This document shows positions 6,380-9,298 of a DNA stretch of 9,298 nt, piece by piece. Source of the stretch: Pseudomonadota bacterium (lineage in GTDB: Bacteria; Pseudomonadota; Alphaproteobacteria; Rhodospirillales; Casp-alpha2); assembly GCA_022563215.1 (NCBI GenBank), contig JADFNT010000042.1:1-9298 (forward strand). Direction: 5' to 3'. A program made the translations under genes and the position numbers. Every line of letters begins with the position of its first letter. The first letter of the stretch is position 1. A model generated the notes under the pieces. It ran no database searches and was not told the origin of the DNA. It worked only from the letters and a program-made list of their open reading frames with translations.

Positions 6380-7360
6380 ATGACGGTTTTGGTTACCGGC
6401 GCCGCCGGCTTCATCGGTTTTCACACCTCGCTTGCCTTGCTGGACAGAGGCGACGACGTGGTCGGCATCGACAACGTCAACGATTACTACGACGTCCCAT
6501 TGAAGGAAGCGCGGCTGAAGGCATTGAGCGAACGCGACGGCTTCACCTTCGAACGCATCGACATCGCCGACAGGGAGGCCATGGACGGCCTGATCGCCAG
6601 GCACGGCGGCATCACCCGGGTCGTTCAACTGGCGGCCCAGGCCGGAGTCCGGTATTCCCTAATCGATCCTTATGCCTACACCCGCGCCAACGTCGAAGGA
6701 CAGTTGGTGGTCCTCGAAGCCTGCCGGAAACTGGAAAAACTTGATCACTTCGTCTTCGCATCCTCCAGCTCGGTTTACGGCGGCAACACCAAACTGCCTT
6801 TTTCCGTCAACGATCCGGTCAATATGCCGCTGTCGCTTTATGCGGCGACGAAAAGGTCCATGGAGCTTATGTCGCACAGCTATGCCCACGTTTACCGGAT
6901 GCCGCTGACGGGGCTGAGATTCTTCACCGTTTACGGCCCTTGGGGACGGCCGGACATGGCGGCCTTCATCTTCATCCGCAAAATCCTGGCCGGCGAGCCG
7001 ATCCCGGTGTTCAACAACGGCGACATGCGCCGCGATTTCACCTACATCGACGATATCGTATCCGGCGTCCTGGCATGCCTGGACAAGCCGCCGGCGGTGA
7101 CCGAGGGCGAGCCGCCTTGCCGGCTTTACAACATCGGCAACAATACCTCAGAGCCGCTGATGCGGTTCATTTCCATCCTCGAGGACACGCTCGGCAAAAA
7201 AGCCGAGATCGATTTCCAGCCCATGCAAACCGGGGACGTGCCCGAAACCTACGCCGACATCACCGAAACGGAACGGGACTTCGGCTTCAAACCCGTAACC
7301 TCTATCGACGAAGGCCTGCCCCGGCTGGTCGAATGGTATCGGGACTTTTACCGGGTTTAG
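6380..7360 (+). CDS. UDP-glucuronate 4-epimerase (NAD-dependent SDR)
   Basis: A cytoplasmic extended short-chain dehydrogenase/reductase of 326 residues that interconverts UDP-glucuronate and UDP-galacturonate, a precursor for capsule, LPS or exopolysaccharide. The N-terminal Rossmann motif is G7-A-A-G10-F-I-G13, with D31 of GIDNVNDYYD placed to bind the NAD ribose. The Ser cluster 128-131 and Y154-x3-K158 (YAATK) form the catalytic site. GLRFFTVYGPWGRPDMA (178-194) and FNNGDMRRDFTYIDDI (211-226) are hallmarks that favour the glucuronate epimerase group over GalE or dTDP-glucose dehydratase. Length is slightly short of the usual 335-340. ATG at 6380 begins directly before the Rossmann strand; the nearest GGAG is 16 nt upstream, rather far for a ribosome binding site. 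No glycosyltransferase is adjacent. The transporter begins 35 bp downstream and may share the transcript. Confidence 0.93.
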   Translation: MTVLVTGAAGFIGFHTSLALLDRGDDVVGIDNVNDYYDVPLKEARLKALSERDGFTFERIDIADREAMDGLIARHGGITRVVQLAAQAGVRYSLIDPYAYTRANVEGQLVVLEACRKLEKLDHFVFASSSSVYGGNTKLPFSVNDPVNMPLSLYAATKRSMELMSHSYAHVYRMPLTGLRFFTVYGPWGRPDMAAFIFIRKILAGEPIPVFNNGDMRRDFTYIDDIVSGVLACLDKPPAVTEGEPPCRLYNIGNNTSEPLMRFISILEDTLGKKAEIDFQPMQTGDVPETYADITETERDFGFKPVTSIDEGLPRLVEWYRDFYRV

Positions 7361-7395
7361 GATCAACCAAAGCCTGTCCCTTTTCCGAGGCGCAT

Positions 7396-8280
7396 ATGCT
7401 CCGTCATTTGGCGTTGATGTTACTGTTGGCCCTGATTTGGAGCTCATCCTTCATGGCCATCAAGGTCGGCGTGGAAACGATCCCGCCGCTGACGCTCGCC
7501 GCCGTGCGGGTGATCCTCGCCGCCGTGATCCTTTACGGCGCCACGCTCCTGCGCGGCGAACGCTTGGCCGGCGGGTTGCGGTTCTGGACGTTTTGTTTCC
7601 TGCTCGGCGTTATCGGCAACGGCCTGCCGTTCACCCTGATTGGCTGGGGTGAGCAACGGATATCAAGCGGCCTGGCGGCGATCCTGATGTCGGTGATGCC
7701 ATTGGCGACCGTTGTCATGGCCCACTTCTTCACCACCGGAGACCGCATGACGCCGGCCAAGTTGGCGGGCGTTGTCATCGGGTTCGCGGGCATCGTCGTC
7801 CTTGTCGGGCCAGAGGTGCTTAAGGGTCTGGGCAGTGACGTCTGGCGTCAGCTCGCGGTCGGCGGCGGGGCGCTATGCTATGCCGTCGCCGTGATTCTGG
7901 CCCGCAACACGCCTCCGGCGCCGCTGATCGCGCGCTCCGCCGCGGTAATGATCATGGCCTGTCTGGTGATGGTGCCGGCGGCCCTCGTTGCCGAGGCGCC
8001 CTGGGCGATCGAACCGGACGCGGATTCGGTGGCGGCGGCTGTCTACCTGGGGCTATTCCCGACCGCCTTTGCGACCATCATCTTTTTTTATTTGGTGCAA
8101 ATGCGGGGCGCCAGCTTCATGGCTTTCGTCAACTACCTGATTCCCGTCTTCGGCGTTCTTTGGGGCGTGGCGTTGCTGGCCGAACCCGTCAGGGCGATGG
8201 AGGTGGTGGCACTGATGATCATCCTGGCCGGCATTGCCGTTGCCCATTTCAAACGGCCCAAGGAAACCGGCGCCGCCTAG
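7396..8280 (+). CDS. DMT-superfamily transporter with two EamA domains
   Basis: A predicted inner-membrane exporter of 294 residues, the standard length for ten-helix EamA/DMT proteins. The first repeat starts MLRHLALMLLLALIWSSSFM and covers about residues 1-135 (ending GVVIGFAGIVVLVGPE). The second covers about 150-285 and includes YLGLFPTAFATIIFFYLVQ and the conserved FVNYLIPVFGVLWGVALLAE. Members export amino acids, purines or other metabolites; the substrate is not evident here. The start ATG at 7396 is supported by GAGG at 7387-7390, five bases upstream, and by family alignment. The same frame is open back to 6940, but that part is a shadow of the epimerase gene. The C-terminal tail after the last helix is short and basic, ending FKRPKETGAA. 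Its stop overlaps the stop of the convergent ligase gene. Confidence 0.93.
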   Translation: MLRHLALMLLLALIWSSSFMAIKVGVETIPPLTLAAVRVILAAVILYGATLLRGERLAGGLRFWTFCFLLGVIGNGLPFTLIGWGEQRISSGLAAILMSVMPLATVVMAHFFTTGDRMTPAKLAGVVIGFAGIVVLVGPEVLKGLGSDVWRQLAVGGGALCYAVAVILARNTPPAPLIARSAAVMIMACLVMVPAALVAEAPWAIEPDADSVAAAVYLGLFPTAFATIIFFYLVQMRGASFMAFVNYLIPVFGVLWGVALLAEPVRAMEVVALMIILAGIAVAHFKRPKETGAA

Positions 8281-9298
8281 CGGTACAGGGCCTCCAGCGC
8301 CTCGCCGTAGATTTGCTTGATTTTGTGGCGGCGGATTTTGAGGGTCGGGGTCAACAACCCATTATCCGTTGTGAAGGGCTCGCCGGCGATCATCAGGCGC
8401 CGCACCTTCTCGACGTTGGAGAGCTTGGCGTTGACCCGTTCCTGGACCGCGCCCAGGGCCTTGATGAGATCCCCGTCGCCGGTCAGGTCCGAAAGCCGGG
8501 CGGGTTTGCCGGCCGCCTCCGCCCATTGGGACAGCCAGTCCGCGTCCGGCACCAGAAGGCTAACCAAGTGCGGGTGTTTGTCGCCGTAGACCATGGCCTG
8601 GGCGATTTCCGCCTCGATGGTGAGGATGCCCTCGACCCGTTGTGGCGAAATGTTGTCACCGCCGGAATTGACGATGATGTCCTTCTTGCGGTCGGTGATC
8701 TGCAAATGGCCGTCCTCGTCGATGAGCCCGATGTCGCCGGTATGGAGCCAGCCATCCCGGATCGCCTCCGCGGTCGCGGCATCGTCGCCCCAATAGCCCT
8801 GCATGACCAGCTCGCCTCTGACCAGGATCTCGCCGTCCCCGGCGATCCTGACCTCGACCCCGGTAAACGGCGGGCCGACGGTGTGGAGCTTGACCCGGCC
8901 CGGCGGGTTGCAGCTCACCACCGGCGCCGTCTCGGTCTGGCCGTAGCCCTGCAGGATATTGACGCCGAGCGCGGTGAAGAACAGGCCGATGTCGTAGCTG
9001 AGCGGGGCGCCGCCCGAGAGGAAGAATTTGAGCCGGCCGCCGAAGCGCGCCCTTAAGCGCCGCCGCACCAGGCGGTCGAGGACCGCGTCGACCAAGCGCT
9101 CATGCAGGCCAAGGCTCTCCGGCTTCTGGTATTTCCGCTTGCCCAGCTCGAGGGTCTTGAGAAACAGCTTTTCCTTCACCCCGGCGGCCCGCTCCACGCC
9201 GAGCGTGATGCGCTGGTACAGGGTCTCATAGAGGCGCGGCACCGCCGTCATGATGGTCGGCCGGACCTCGACCATGTTGGCGGCGAGATGCTCCGCCC
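8277..9298 (-). CDS. Long-chain fatty acid-CoA ligase, AMP-binding family (5' end off the window)
   Basis: The C-terminal 339 residues of an ANL-superfamily acyl-CoA synthetase, which activates fatty acids through an acyl-AMP and then forms the CoA thioester. The frame is open through the right edge (AEHLAAN before the Met at 9275), so that Met is internal. Numbering from it, motifs in order are FFLSGGAPLS (85-93), the adenylate-binding GYGQTETAP (110-118), WLHTGDIG (177-183), the hinge DRKKDIIVNSGGDNISP (195-211), and LTPTLK with the likely catalytic Lys 313. The YGQTE and NSGGDNISP versions fit the FadD15/ACSL-like long-chain group rather than E. coli FadD. Chain-length preference cannot be read. 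The stop shares CTAG with the convergent transporter, leaving no room for separate terminators between the genes. Confidence 0.93.
   Translation of the reverse strand, partial: AEHLAANMVEVRPTIMTAVPRLYETLYQRITLGVERAAGVKEKLFLKTLELGKRKYQKPESLGLHERLVDAVLDRLVRRRLRARFGGRLKFFLSGGAPLSYDIGLFFTALGVNILQGYGQTETAPVVSCNPPGRVKLHTVGPPFTGVEVRIAGDGEILVRGELVMQGYWGDDAATAEAIRDGWLHTGDIGLIDEDGHLQITDRKKDIIVNSGGDNISPQRVEGILTIEAEIAQAMVYGDKHPHLVSLLVPDADWLSQWAEAAGKPARLSDLTGDGDLIKALGAVQERVNAKLSNVEKVRRLMIAGEPFTTDNGLLTPTLKIRRHKIKQIYGEALEALYR

Noticed and set aside
6940..7395. The 5' extension of the transporter frame, which would give a 446-residue protein.
   Set aside because: This stretch lies inside the epimerase gene and translates to Arg/His-rich shadow sequence. 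The ATG at 7396 has a GAGG ribosome site and matches the family start.
7875..9056. A 393-codon + strand frame spanning the transporter end and the ligase.
   Set aside because: It crosses two recognised genes in shadow frames and has no family resemblance.

Overview
The window looks like chromosomal DNA of a GC-rich alphaproteobacterium, most likely of the Rhodospirillales type. This rests on strong G/C bias at third codon positions, a single-chain fused indolepyruvate ferredoxin oxidoreductase, and long antisense shadow frames typical of such genomes. No RNA genes, insertion sequences, CRISPR arrays or phage genes were seen.

Layout from left to right. The last 20 codons of an unidentified gene end at 65, inside an exact 17-bp tandem duplication. 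An AEC-family transporter follows on the + strand (129-1004). Converging on it with a 15-bp gap is a very large - strand gene (1020-4490) for a fused 2-oxoacid (indolepyruvate-type) ferredoxin oxidoreductase. Upstream of that, also on the - strand, is a gene of about 251 codons (4700-5454) split by an apparent one-base deletion. Once repaired it has the His-x-Asp, distal His and Arg pattern of Fe(II)/2-oxoglutarate oxygenases. A 194-bp intergenic region (5455-5648) separates it from a divergent + strand gene for a 12-cysteine protein of unknown function. This region is AT-rich in its left half and holds two inverted repeats. Next come a UDP-glucuronate 4-epimerase (6380-7360) and an EamA/DMT-family transporter (7396-8280), which may be co-transcribed. 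A long-chain acyl-CoA ligase (AMP-binding family) converges on the transporter, sharing its stop site in the tetranucleotide CTAG, and runs off the right edge.

Most genes are ordinary metabolic or transport genes with no obvious shared pathway. The fused oxidoreductase suggests catabolism of aromatic or branched 2-oxo acids to acyl-CoAs. The epimerase supplies UDP-galacturonate for surface polysaccharide. The least explained part is 4700-6254: a broken oxygenase-like gene and a divergent cysteine-rich gene around a region with a 16-bp operator-like dyad and a perfect 16-bp-arm hairpin. I see no clear evidence of a novel multi-gene system; that divergent pair is the best place to look.
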